DNA from: Paraspadella gotoi
Taxonomy: Eukaryota > Chaetognatha
Reading direction: 5' to 3'
Length of the DNA: 64,000 bases
Assembly (NCBI GenBank): GCA_051294375.1
Contig: CM119271.1
Location: 15,258,770-15,322,769 of the forward strand
The notes beneath the pieces are model-generated. The model had not been told where the DNA came from. It saw only the letters and a list, made by a program, of their open reading frames with translations, and ran no database searches. The position numbers were made by a program, and so were the translations under genes. This document shows, piece after piece, positions 23,111 to 40,532 of the stretch (position 1 is its first letter; every line of letters starts with the position of its first letter).

Positions 23111-24778
23111 TTGACAAATAATAATCACCTTAGAAGAATTCGATTGATGACCTTCATCTTGAGCAGAATGAAGAGACTCGGGCTCCGTTTTCGAAGCTCC
23201 TGGTTTCCTTGCTATTAAAAAGAATTAAGTTTCTTTAATCCGTTTCTTTTCCATTTAACCTCCCCCCTCTCCTCCCCCCACCTCTCCCCCTCGTCTTCTT
23301 CTCAGTCGTCGGCTTCTCCTCATCTTCCTCCGCGTCTCCCGCTTTCCTCTTCTTTCTTCCTCTCGCGCTGCTCCGTCCTCCGGCGGAGGCGTCGGCATCT
23401 TCCTCCGGGACTTCGCATCGTTTGCGGTGGAGTTTGAGAAGATTTTCACCGGCAAAGTAGAGGGCGCAACCCGCACACTGATGGAATAAGTTTGCTGTAC
23501 AAAATACTTAACTTTTAATTCACAAGTAAACAACAAAATTTCAGCTCGATTATTATAAGCAAATTTCATAGTCGGAAGTAGAATTACAATTAAACTTTAC
23601 AGAGTCCTGAAAACACTTGAAACAATAAATTTGTCTCCGACACATTGTCCGCCATCGCAAACCTCCCAAACCTGAAACGCTCTCGATCCAATCTGCTCCG
23701 TCGACCCTTTGGGTTCCCTCTTGTGCCGAAGAACCAAATGCTGTTCCCCGAAATTCTTGAGCTTCTCCACCGAATCCCCGGGGATAGGGGTCGGCTTTTT
23801 CCCGATCACCGGGCAAAGCCGACAAGAGATGGCGACGACGACGCCCTCCTCTCTGATCAGTTCCCAATCGCGAGAAAACTCTTCGCCGAAGGGATCGTCG
23901 ACGGAGGGTGGGCGTCGCTTGGATTCTGAGGTCAGATCGATCTCGACTTTGCCCTTGAGGTAGAGTTCCCAGAGTTTGTCTTTGGTCATTTCGTCGGAAT
24001 ACGGAGAGACCTTGGCTTCTTTCTCTCGCGGCGTCGGTTTGACATCCCTCGTAACCACGGTGGCGCCGCCGACGGCCGATTCAGGAATTTCCGTCTTAAT
24101 CGTGGCGTCGACCGACGCGCAGTCGGCGACGGAACTCGCCTCGTTCGAAGGCGAAACGTGATTCACACCAGGTTTCGTATCAGAACCGAGGGACACGGAG
24201 GCGTTGTCGTTGTCCGATTCTCGAACAAGAGCGACGCCTTTTGAATCCTCAGTTTCCATGAGCTCCACCGTCATCTCCGCATCCTTGAAGACACGATTCG
24301 CGTCCGAGACAGACTCCTGTTTGATGGCGGAGACGCTTCCAGACGCTGAACCCGGCGTCGTGGGCGATTGAGCCGAGGCCTGTTGTTGTTGTAGATGCTT
24401 TTGCAATAGCTGCTGTTGCTGCGCCTGGTTCCGTTGAAGTTGCTGCAGCAAATTCATCAGATTCTGCATCGAAAGGTTCGCCATGAGAGGAACGATTTGA
24501 GGATTGGAAGAGAGAAACTGCATGGCCAAGGGGCTCATGACGGACGGCATCGGGTTGACGCCGCCCAGTGAACCATTAGTAACGCCGGTAAATGAGCCAT
24601 TGGTGCCTCCGGTAGCGTTAATTGCATTGCAGTTGGGCAGGCCAACGTTGTTGGCATTCAAGGCGGCCTGGGTGCCGAGGACATTGAGGGAACCGCCGGT
24701 GATCGAAGCGGTATGAGAGGCGGAAGCCGCATCTCCGTAATCAGGGTCAACCTTCTCGATTTTCACTTTTGGATCCAT
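21326..24778 (-). CDS. C2H2-like multi-zinc-finger protein, seven exons, family not recognised
   Basis: Exons: 24778-23601 (or ending 23672), 23477-23282, 23211-23129, 22935-22360, 22271-22066, 21739-21551, 21481-21326 (stop TGA). About 861 residues if two single-base losses are allowed for. Residues 1-290 are low-complexity, with a sumoylation-type VKIE at the start and a Gln-rich stretch (LLQQLQRNQAQQQQ) near 110-140. Zinc-finger-like pairs follow: CRLC with HLVLRH; YCFKC/CAGC with HRKRC; CPLC with HVAAIH; CVIC with HLKRNH; CPEC with HIMWRH; CFHC with HCKKEH split by an intron; and CDVC with HRKAH at the C-terminus. A Pro/Asp-rich linker opens exon 4. The spacing is irregular, not a KRAB- or Kruppel-type array. 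A nuclear regulator is inferred; no function is claimed. It lies 174 nt after LIN9 and 325 nt before ABCE1. Exon 22271-22066 is one base short of its required phase. Confidence 0.85.
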
Positions 24779-24825
24779 GACGTTAAAAACAAGGAATACA
24801 ATCTTTGATTTATAATTGATATGGG

Positions 24826-24837
24826 CCTAAAAAGTAA
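24826..24837 (-). promoter_or_regulatory. Splice-acceptor-like TTTACTTTTTAG upstream of the zinc-finger ATG
   Basis: On the minus strand a pyrimidine-rich TTTACTTTTTAG ends 48 nt before the ATG at 24778, within the 174-nt spacer after LIN9. It could be the 3' end of a short 5'UTR intron or a spliced-leader addition site. No matching donor was identified in the spacer. Confidence 0.35.
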
Positions 24838-24952
24838 ACAATAAAATTTGCAAAATGATCTTGGAACTGTCAACGTTTATCCCTTGTATTATATTATGAT
24901 TACAAAAAATTTAAGTTTCGCGAAATCCTATGTCACCTCGCAACTGCAACAT

Positions 24953-26875
24953 TCAAGTCTCCGAGGCGGAGAAGGCCGTAAGATTTCCGTGCTGCGTGAG
25001 TCCGGCCTGAATGTGATTGATGTGGACTTCGACGGAATCTTCGAAGAGTTTCACGTTTGAGGGATCGAGCGTCTTCTTGACTTCGGCGAGGGCGTCGCCC
25101 AAGGATGCGAACTCGAACGAGTGGAGGTCGTTTTCCGCGAGCATCTTGACCTGCAAGAGGATTGCGGTGAGGCGAGACACGAGTTTGAGCGAGCGTTCCG
25201 AGGCCACTAATCCCTCGCGACCGTTGGCCCGGCTAAAAGCGACCCTTTGGTCCGATCCGCTCTTCTCCAGCAGCCGGCGGTTGGCGTCTCTGACCATCTC
25301 CTCCGCGTCCCGTTTGCATTTTCGCCAAATCTCAACGGGCTTGTTGAGCGGTTGGAGGCCCTCCTGCTCGGGAGCCAGCTCGCCGACCCAGTCGTGTATG
25401 CGGGTCAGGTCCGCGCGGAGTTCCCTATTGAGTCGATCAAGGTCGAGCACGATCCCGGCGTAGCGGCGTTGGAAATCGGCGGGAATCGGCGCGGATGCGG
25501 CGCGAAGCTTCTCCGCCTCGGCGTTCATGTCCCGCTGGGATTTGATCAGCTCCTTTTTTCGTTGGAGAACTTTAGTCAAGAGGACGAGCTGCTTGAGGAA
25601 CTTGACGGGGTATCCTCCGTAGAGATCAGAGTCCCAGATGGAATTGCGCTTCTTGGTTTCACCGGAGCCGAGGAAGGGATCGTTGTCGAGCCGCTGGACG
25701 ACGGATCGACGCTCCAGCTTCGGCGTGGAAGGAAAATGAATCGGCGGAAAGGCGGGCGGGAGTTTGGGCCTCGATCTGACGGCGAAGGCGGAAAGAGGCA
25801 TCGTCTCGATGGGTCCGTTGCTCAACACCTCATAGTCGACGACGGAGTGGGTGCCGAGTCCGCTCCGATCGAACGTTACTCGGTAAGTGCTGTCGATGGT
25901 GTTGACGGCGGCGACGACGCCCGTGAAGAGACCGTCCTGCGGCCGCCGCAATCGGGCCGTCACCTTCATGCCCAGGACCAACGGGAGCGGGATGCGTTCG
26001 GGCAAGTCCTTGAAGTTGGTCAGCTCGGCGACCTTGCGTTGCTGCAGCATGCGGATCTTAGCCCGCTTGGTCATGAGAGCCGCGCGTTCCTCGAGGAAAA
26101 ATGCTTCCGAGCAGCGACGCGGTTTTCCCATGAGGCGACGAACTTTGCACCATTCGACGCGAGTCATCGACGTCGTCTTCAATTGAGGAAAAGATTCTTT
26201 CAAGCAAAGGAGGAAGTCATTGTCGCCGTCGAAGAGAGGCTTGTCTATGTTCGAATAGAACCACTCGTAGCAGACCCATTTGTGTGCCTTGGGCAGCTTG
26301 AGCAGGTTGCGCAGTTTGATCCCAATCCGTTGAGCTATTTTTTTGTCGGGCTGAGCGGCGGCCAAGGCGGCGGCCGTCGGGTGATCCTCGGGAGGATTGG
26401 GATCGCAGTACGAGTGGAGAGGCGGCGCCTTGGAGATTAGTTCCGCTGGAGGCGGCGAAGGGGAGCGATGGACGAAGAGATTGACGGCGGAGGAGGAGAA
26501 CGACGGCGTCGAGATTTGAGACGCGGCGCCGCGCGAGACTTTGGAAACGCGCCGCTGGTGATGCCCGGCGGAGGCTTTGGTGGAGAGCGTTTCCGGGGTG
26601 GCTTCTTCTAGGTGAAGACTAGGTTCCGGTTGAACCGCTTCAGCCTCCGCCGCCGGAGTTTTGGAAGGCGTTCTCTTGCGACCGTAAGTTGCCGGCGGCG
26701 CCGACTTGCGCGGGCTATAGGAGAGTTTGGATCCGCCGCCGAGAGATGAAGGGTAGTAAGTCTCCGCGTCGTCGTTGAAGATGAAAGGGTTGCGTCGACG
26801 CTCGCGTTGAGATCGAGCGCGAAGGGGAGAAGAGAGGGGAGAAGCGAGAGAGGCGCTATCGTCGCTGTCCGTCAT
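24953..26875 (-). CDS. LIN9: LIN9 (MuvB/DREAM complex core subunit), single exon
   Basis: A 640-residue uninterrupted frame from ATG 26875 to stop 24953. The N-terminal 175 residues are Ser/Pro/Arg-rich and probably disordered. Residues about 185-305 are the DIRP domain, with RNLLKLPKAHKW, CYEWFYSNIDKPLF, SFPQLKTT, TRVEWCKVRRLMGKPRRC and LQQRKVAELTNFKDLPERIP, all very close to LIN9 family members. Residues about 300-350 (VTARLRRPQDGLFTGVV, then TYRVTFDRSGLGTH, DYEVLSN) match the following Tudor-like segment. The C-terminal half is helical. LIN9 scaffolds the MuvB core, which with p130/E2F represses, and with B-Myb activates, cell-cycle genes in the nucleus. It is slightly longer than the human protein (about 540). 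It is intronless although most neighbours have 3-8 coding exons, and has no TTTATT-type polyA signal before the next gene. Confidence 0.96.
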   Translation of the reverse strand: MTDSDDSASLASPLSSPLRARSQRERRRNPFIFNDDAETYYPSSLGGGSKLSYSPRKSAPPATYGRKRTPSKTPAAEAEAVQPEPSLHLEEATPETLSTKASAGHHQRRVSKVSRGAASQISTPSFSSSAVNLFVHRSPSPPPAELISKAPPLHSYCDPNPPEDHPTAAALAAAQPDKKIAQRIGIKLRNLLKLPKAHKWVCYEWFYSNIDKPLFDGDNDFLLCLKESFPQLKTTSMTRVEWCKVRRLMGKPRRCSEAFFLEERAALMTKRAKIRMLQQRKVAELTNFKDLPERIPLPLVLGMKVTARLRRPQDGLFTGVVAAVNTIDSTYRVTFDRSGLGTHSVVDYEVLSNGPIETMPLSAFAVRSRPKLPPAFPPIHFPSTPKLERRSVVQRLDNDPFLGSGETKKRNSIWDSDLYGGYPVKFLKQLVLLTKVLQRKKELIKSQRDMNAEAEKLRAASAPIPADFQRRYAGIVLDLDRLNRELRADLTRIHDWVGELAPEQEGLQPLNKPVEIWRKCKRDAEEMVRDANRRLLEKSGSDQRVAFSRANGREGLVASERSLKLVSRLTAILLQVKMLAENDLHSFEFASLGDALAEVKKTLDPSNVKLFEDSVEVHINHIQAGLTQHGNLTAFSASET

Positions 26876-27558
26876 GGCGGACGGTAAAGGGATCCCGGTT
26901 CAGGAGTTTTAAGTAATCTTATTTAATATTTAAGTAATCTTAGTTAATATTTATTGGTTCGATTACGATTGAATCACGCGACCATCCTACCCTAAAAGAT
27001 TCGGTAAAACAGTTTTGTTTTTATACGAAATAAATCGGGGGTTTATTTTTTCTATATTTCTTTTGATATATTTATAATTGAACGAAACGTGACGAAACTT
27101 GGTTACGGAGTTAAATTATCTTTTTCTTTTGATGCCAAATAATAATATAAAAAAATGTGAAGATGTTTTAAAGCTGCGCGTACGACAGAGAACGGGAAAG
27201 CGACGATACCGTAACAGCCAGCTGGGAGTACCGTCGATCCCGAGACTCAGTAATAGCGTCGCAGATGAATTAAGGGAAGCGTAAAGAACGACTATGTATT
27301 TGATTAATTCCCAATCTTGTGAAAAATTAATTAAAAGGTAAATCTCTCTACTATGGTTGCTAAATCTGTAATTGTTATTTTTCTTTATAAAGAGAAAAGT
27401 CGCAAGTGCGACTTGGTAATTCTTGGAAAAACCTACGGAGTGTAAAAAACCAAAAAAAAAAAAAAAATAATATCCACTCTCCCTCATAGGAGACTCGAAA
27501 CGAAAAAAAAAAACCAAAGGATTTGCTTAAGTATGTATACGTATACAATATACACAAA

Positions 27559-27630
<72 letters not shown>

Positions 27631-27770
27631 TAGAGAACGTGAGGAAGCTAAAAGTGCGTTAATTGTACTAAGAGCGAATTGGAGAAAAGAAAGGAGCCCA
27701 AAAAGAGTGGAATGACGATTTGAAAAGAGAGATAAGAGAAGAGAGATAGAGAGAGAGAGAGAGGGTGAGG
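26876..27770. other. LIN9-ARF spacer with (GA)n
   Basis: 895-nt spacer with a clean (AG)n array of about 60 bp at 27565-27628 and an A-run at 27452-27468. The 27160-27290 stretch is open on the plus strand (about 40 codons before a stop), but I see no family resemblance. Confidence 0.6.
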
Positions 27771-28794
<1,024 letters not shown>

Positions 28795-28998
28795 TTAAAT
28801 ATTTTTTTTCGTTTAGGCGATTTTCTTTGGCTTTTTGTCGTTTAGCGTTGAAATTATGATTTAAACATGGATCTGAAAAAAAAAAACAACAACAACAAAA
28901 TTGTAAAGACAAAAAACGAAAAGTAAAATCTTAGATCAACTTCAATCCAATGAAGGTCTCCTAGCAACGGCGCATTTTTTTTATAATTCCACATCCAG

Positions 28999-31534
28999 TC
29001 ATTGTCTGACAACAACACCTTCCCTCCTCTCATCGTCTCTCTCAACGTTTCTTTCCCGTAAACCAACGTTCAAATTCTCCTTCACAGATTCTGTCTCTTC
29101 CTCTCCCCCACAGTGATTCGTCCTCCTCCTCGCTCCCACAGCGAATCGCGACTTGAGCAGCGCCCGGTTGTTCTCGAAGAACTTTTCCTTGTAATCGGCG
29201 TCGAGGTCGCGCGACGCCGGCGCCGACGCCTCCAGCTCCTCGCGCCACTTCAAAATTCGTTTCCGACCTTTTAAGGGAAAACATTAGGGTACTTTTCGTC
29301 AAGTTTAATTAATATTTTAATACTTAATTGTTTAAATATGTAAATATCCGACCGGAAATGAAGTTCCTGAAGGCGTAGAACCAATTGCCGTTGGTGTCCC
29401 TCGCGTCGAGGACGCAGGCGAAGACGTCGCTGTAGGCCATGTAGGGAGGCTTCTGTCGCGTCAGTTCCAAATAGGAATCGAGATCGAGTCTCAAGAGAAA
29501 TTAAGTATATAATTAGGTATTTAATTAAGAATATCATTTTTTAAGTTTGCTTTAGAAATGTTTTTAAATCCAATCGTTTTAAGGGAAACATTATGTAAAA
29601 CATCTTCTGACAGTCTGAAGGATAATTGCGAGTGTAAAAAGAAGAGACCGAAATGATTAGAGGTTTTATGTAGAATTTATGAACGAGAAATCATTTTAAT
29701 GCTTCTTCACCTTTGAGTTCCATATAGTAATAAACCCCGTCATTTATAACAAATTAAATTCCATATATTTTTTAAAATTTTTTACTATATTAGAGATTAT
29801 AAGAGGTTTGCAAAAAAAAAAAACCTAAACGAAGCCTTTTAAGCCACTCTTCAACTTTGATAACATCCACTACCTGGCCGCCCTCACGCCGAGACTCTTC
29901 GCTCTTTCGAGCGTATAGCGCCCAGGCCTCCGCAGGTCCACGAGGGCGCCGAGAACGAAGACGTCGTCGTGTCGATATCCGGTGAGGACGTCGGGCGCGT
30001 CGGGACTCAAGTAGACGAGACGCTCGCGGGGAAAGGTCGCGGTGAAGCAGGACTCGTTTACATCCAAGAGAAAGGTCGAGCAACTGGGTTTGGGGGAAAG
30101 GATTGGTTAAGTTAAGGGAACTTTTAACTCGTAACTGACCTCATTAAACTACGAGCCAAGCCCCCCCCCTGTCCTTACCTAACCTTTCGACGAGTGACTT
30201 CATGACCGAGTTGTTCGGATCGTAGTTGGAGAGGACGAGTTTAAAAGGATCCCAGAGAGAGCGATTCAACGCGTAGATTTCCTGCATTTGCGAGATGACG
30301 GACGTCGCCTCTCGTCCTTCCAACGAGTAGGGAAGACCCAGATCTGAACGAGTTAATCGACGATAGTTGTACAATATTTTATTAATAACTAACAAGATAA
30401 ATGGATAACATGAAGCAAAGTCCTCGACTTAATGGGTTTTAATTTCAGCCACCGATATCTTTAAACAGAAAACATGTTCAAAATTCTTCCACAAACAATT
30501 CGAGTTTTCAATCTGCCCCAAAATCGCTCACCGATAACGAACGGTTGACCGAAACTCCAGCCGTGCAGCGCGTTGGCGTTGTGCAGTAGCGCCTCTTGCG
30601 GCGGAACGAATCGGCGACGGATGGAGGGAAAGGGACCGAGAAGGAAGTAACCCTTTTCGTCGTAGAATCCGCGGGTGACGTCTGACGACGGAGATTCGTC
30701 GCGCATTCGTCGGATGACATTTTGAGCCTTTGTAAAGTATTGAAGATTGATATAAGTAAAACATGTAAATTGTAACCTCAATACCAAGCAGATAAGGCCG
30801 TTTCGTCAATCAGTGCCGTAATTGCTCATTGAGCTAACTGATTGGGCTAAATAATTGGGCTAATTCATTGGGCTAATTTATTGGGCTAATCATTGGGCTA
30901 ATTCATTGGGCTAAGTCATTATCTCTGAACCCAATGATGGTTTTGGTCTAAACGGTTCATGCAAAAGAGTGACAGGCCGGATTAATTTCCTATACTTTTT
31001 GTGTTTGACCATTTAAAATGCTATAATAGAAACTTAAAGGGATAGTCGCTTATTAATCAAGATAGATACTTCCTCGCCACACTCAACATGCTCGTCCCGC
31101 CTCACCCGATTCGTCCAAACGATCAACTTCTTCTCCACCTTCTCCTCCATCTCCACCTCGCGTCGACGAAAGAGTTGGAGCATGTTCTTCCTCGCCGCCT
31201 GCGTCTTCTCAGGACAGACGGCGAGTCCCCGGATCATCTTCTCGCTCACGTGCGTCGGCACCGGAAATCCGGCGCGTCGGAGAGCGGCCACTTCGACGGC
31301 GACGGCGAAGCGGCGCCGCTCGTCCGGCGACATCACCGGTTGAGGTTCATTGAGGAGTTGGACCGATCGGCGGAGGAGGAGACGGTCGAGGGTATCGACG
31401 AGCTGTTGGGCTTCTTCGCTGGGAGTGGGGATCGTGGCGAGGGCGCAGCAGTATTGGGTCTTAAGTATTTTTAGTCTTTTGTTCAAAAAGTGAGGACGAA
31501 GGCGAAGACAACGCGTCGCGTCTATAGCGATCAT
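28999..31534 (-). CDS. TRMT10C: TRMT10C-like mitochondrial tRNA m1R9 methyltransferase (MRPP1, RNase P subunit)
   Basis: Six exons, all phases consistent: 31534-31106, 30727-30532, 30343-30184, 30083-29874, 29489-29353, 29267-28999, giving 466 residues (human about 400). The Arg-rich, acid-poor N-terminus (MIAIDATRCLRLRPHFLNKR) looks like a mitochondrial presequence. The SPOUT/TRM10 domain starts with FVIDLGLPYSLEGREATSVISQM in exons 2-3. It continues through RERLVYLSPDAPDVLTGY, DDVFVLGALVDL (equivalent of family IVGGIVD, with the conserved Asp), LERAKSLGVRAARLDLDSYL, and YSDVFACVLDARDTNGNWFYAFRNFISGRK. In animals this protein with SDR5C1 methylates position 9 of mitochondrial tRNAs and helps PRORP cleave 5' leaders. 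The C-terminal exon continues about 70 residues, charged, beyond the domain. Distinguished from cytosolic TRMT10A/B by the presequence and the NWFYAFRN region. Confidence 0.93.
30825..30925. repeat. ATTGGGCTAATTC tandem repeat in TRMT10C intron 1
   Basis: About six imperfect 13-15 bp units of CATTGGGCTAATT within the 378-nt first intron. Confidence 0.85.
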
Positions 31535-31663
31535 CGTCGTCAGTTAATAATTAATTTTAATTTTCTTTAATGTTTTCTCGGTCATTTCTTAAAAAATAGC
31601 AAAACAATTTTTGAGATAGAGGCTTGTATTTTGCTACTATTTAAGTGTTGCAACTTAAAATAG

Positions 31664-31963
31664 TTGAGTAAAATTTTGAAACAAGAGTTCAACAACCTGT
31701 TCCATCAAACGGGACGACATCAGTATCTAACACGTCATCCTAAGCGATTACATCTGCTGATGCGATTTCGCCTTAAATATCGCATCGCAGTTCATCGACG
31801 GACGTTAAACAACGAATTGATTAAAGCGGAGTTGGCCACAGAACGTAATGAAGAACGGGGACGGATCGATACGTCATCGTATGGCGCAACCCGCTCGGCC
31901 ATTTATACCTTCAATACGATAAAACTGGGAGCGAAAAAGAGGAGAGAAATGATAAAGAAATAA
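31664..31963 (+). CDS. Small basic ORF divergent from TRMT10C, unrecognised
   Basis: A 99-codon open stretch ends at TAA 31961-31963. The first in-frame ATG is at 31760, giving 67 residues beginning MRFRLKYRIAVHRRTLNNEL and ending KKRREMIKK. Codons before that ATG also read as sensible protein (HPKRLHLLMRF). It could therefore be the last exon of a gene whose upstream exon is not seen, or a small gene sharing the 130-nt spacer with TRMT10C as a bidirectional promoter. Basic, with many Arg/Lys, and no simple-repeat bias, unlike most non-genic frames here. I recognise no family. It could also be a decayed mobile-element fragment. Confidence 0.35.
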   Translation: MSKILKQEFNNLFHQTGRHQYLTRHPKRLHLLMRFRLKYRIAVHRRTLNNELIKAELATERNEERGRIDTSSYGATRSAIYTFNTIKLGAKKRREMIKK

Positions 31964-33170
31964 GTGGAGCCTTTGACGCGTGACGGTTTTGACGACAACG
32001 TCAAGTTACGTGGGATGACGGCGACGACCCATCTGACCGCCAGACCGCCATACCGCCAGACCGCTCGGGCTCCAAGTCCGCCTTTGAATTCCTTTGCTCC
32101 TTTGTTTCTTTTCTTTCGGTTGAGAAGAAAAAGAAAAAGAAGAGAAAGAGAAGAACATCGACGATAGGGGAGATAGTAGCGCTGTTAGATTGTGAACTCT
32201 TGAGAACGAACAAAAGATTTGAAAGCGATACTATCTTGCCCCTGACTTTTGAAAGGCTATGGAGGTTTACGGCCTAGATAACTATTACAACGTAATAACT
32301 TAGCAGGTCCTTGACAGGTTTCAATCAAGACTCTCAAGCAGCCTTGTTTAATAATTATATTTAATTATATATATATATAATATTTATAATAAATTTGTTA
32401 GTAGGTGTGGGGCTTTATCCTCCTTTCAAGATAATTACAAAGACTTAATTTTGACTTAATTGTTTTTTAAAAATTTTTTATTAATACCAAAAACTAAACT
32501 ATTAAAATTCAATAAAAACAAAAGACACTAACATTTAAAATCGAACCATTAATAAAACGTAAAATATAACGTTTAAGAACGTTCAAGGATCAGATGCCAA
32601 AATCATAGCTTTTGATAAGCTCTAAATTTTTATTTTAATTTCATTGGTCTTCACATAGAAGACGTAGAATATCTTCATTAAATCAAGCAGGCTAGGTGAC
32701 AGTGAAAATGAATTTATGTTGAAAAATAGTTTTTAAATAATCCGCAGTCCAGATTTCTTGTTGGCGTGAAACCCGGGACAGGATTCTAGAGGAAGTAAAA
32801 AACGGGTTTTCACTCATATTTGGCTAATTATAAAAAAAAAACTTATATCCGAGGTAACTATCCCCAATTTATTTCACTACGACGATATGCAAATGTGATT
32901 AAACTATCGATCGGAATTGTACGGTAATTCTCGTCTCGAGTTCGATTCTCATTTTCTCTTTATTTTCTGTTTCGAAGAATCGATTAGTGTTTATTTGATC
33001 AAAGATTAAGTGGAAATTCGAATGACAATAGAGAGACATTACTATGCGAAGAGACGGATAGTCCCTTTGTAAATAAAGGGAGGCCGAGGTCTCCGCGAAC
33101 GTGAGACGTCGACGGCGCCGAGGAATGTCGGGGCCCGGGGACCGAATCCAAACATTTTCTTGTTTTGGGT

Positions 33171-33212
<42 letters not shown>

Positions 33213-33955
33213 TTATATATATCTCTCTCTCTCTCTGTCTCTCTCTCTGACTCTCTCTCTCTCTCAGGTTTCGTTATTTCTTTCTACTTTTACTTTTACT
33301 TCTACTTTTAGCTTTTATTTTCTTTCTTTCTCCCTGCTACAAGTTTTGTGAGCAAAATATTTAAGTATTTTTTTTTCATTTGTTTATTTTGAAACAAATA
33401 ATAAACGAAGTCAAAATAAAAAATTCGGAATGAAGTTGTTTAGAATAAAAATAAGATGAAAAAAAAAATTCTCATTTCTAGAAAATTTGATTGACGTAAA
33501 ACAGTGAGTATGAATTTCACTCTGAAAGAAAACATAATTCAGAAACGGTCATTCCAGTCAAAAATTCGTGGATCTGATTGTTTAAGAAAGTTGGTTGAAC
33601 TAATTTCCCTGCGCTCTGCTTAAAAATTGTTTCGTTCTGTTTCTGTTTGGGTCTTTTTTGTTTAGCAAACATATATTTTCATTTACGAAACAATCTTCAG
33701 CGAGAGCTTATCCAAATTCGTTTTTACAAATAAACCAAACCCAGTTTCTAAAAATAAGAAAAAAAATGTAATTTTTCAATTTTTTAAAACCACGAGACAC
33801 GTCGGAAAGCTTGACCCCCTACTCGTACAAGTAATAAGTGTAATAAGCCCCTAATGTAATAATAATAATTATAATAATAATCGATGAACATTAAAGGGTG
33901 AAACACGGACAAAGATAAACATCGGATAAATGGATAAAAAAAAAGAATTCGTTAT
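31964..33955. other. AT-rich spacer between TRMT10C and Pitx, left part
   Basis: Holds family A copy 3 (32226-32310), (TA)n at 33175-33210 and (TC)n at 33223-33265. 33060-33150 is a GC-rich patch (a GTCGACGGCGCCGAGG-like stretch) without an ORF. The rest is AT-rich. Confidence 0.6.
32226..32310 (-). repeat. Dispersed repeat family A, copy 3
   Basis: In minus orientation it carries GTTATTACGTTGTAATAG, then GGCCGTAAACC and the core GTCAGGGGCAAGATAG. It stops shortly after the core and lacks the ATGAATGG end. Confidence 0.7.
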
Positions 33956-34010
33956 TTATATACAGCGATGATGGCAAAGAATAATAATATTTTTTTTGGC
34001 CAGAAGAGGA

Positions 34011-34120
<110 letters not shown>

Positions 34121-34416
34121 AGAGAAAATCCGTTTTATTCCAGCAAATTTGCCGGTTGTCAAATGTAGAGGGACTAATAGTAAATCATTACGCAAAAATA
34201 AAACAAAAGGTACGCGAGTATCGAGTGTCACAATTTCAATGAACCTCCGTTTTAATCTTAAGAAAAAAAACCCATTAAAATTAAAAAAAGTGGGGAAGGA
34301 ATTTATTTGGTTTATTTGGTAAATTAATATTTTTTTTTTGGTAAAGGGGTGATGATTTAAAAAAAAATAAGAAGAAAAAATCTCTGTGATCGTGACATTT
34401 TGGCCGAGTTCTTAAA

Positions 34417-34525
<109 letters not shown>

Positions 34526-34664
34526 GGGGGGACCAAAGCGCGAGAATTTCGAAGAAGAAATAAAATGAGGATTTTTATTTTATTGCACAATTTTTTAAAA
34601 AAAAATCGGGAACCACTTAATTTTAATAAGAAAAAAAAAAACCCAACGACGATGACGATGAATG

Positions 34665-34670
34665 TTTATT
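34665..34670 (-). promoter_or_regulatory. Candidate Pitx polyadenylation signal
   Basis: AATAAA on the minus strand, 286 nt after the Pitx stop codon at 34956. Confidence 0.5.
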
Positions 34671-34955
34671 GCGGGGACGTCGTCGTCGTCGTCGTCGTCG
34701 TCGTTGTTGTTGTTGCAGCCAAAAGGCGAGGTAAAAAGAGTAGTTGGGGTTGGATTTAATAGAGAGAGAGAAAGAGAGAGAGCGAGAGAGAGCGAGAGAG
34801 GAATATCAGGGAAATATCTGAAAAGGCGGGAACACAGTGGAGACAAGAGTTAACTTCGAGCGGTGACCAAACCGCAGGACCAAAAAAGGGATCGTCACAG
34901 TGGACAATCGTGGTTGCCCAAAGTGAACTTCGTGTACAGTTGCCCACATTGCGTC

Positions 34956-40179
<5,224 letters not shown>

Positions 40180-40429
40180 TTTTTTATTTAATTTCGTCGA
40201 ATTTTAGTTTAATTATATTGATTTTAAAAAAAAATGTTCCGCAATTAATTTGATGCTCTTTGTCTTTGTCTTTGTCGTCGTCTACTTTCACCGAAAACAA
40301 AGAAACAGAAAAAAAAAAACATGGAAAGAAAACAAAGAAATGAAAATCCCCGTTGGAACCGAGTAGTCTCGCGTCGCGAAGTCAACGACATCGAAATCAG
40401 AAAAGAGTCAACGCCCCTTAATTAACGCT

Positions 40430-40433
40430 TTCC

Positions 40434-40530
<97 letters not shown>
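40430..40530. repeat. (CT)n microsatellite
   Basis: About 90 bp of (CT)n with one CCCT interruption at its left end. Confidence 0.95.

Positions 40531-40532
<2 letters not shown>

Noticed and set aside
27099-27284. Plus-strand 61-codon frame between LIN9 and ARF
   Set aside because: No ATG at its start, no family resemblance, and it lies in the spacer of a minus-strand cluster.
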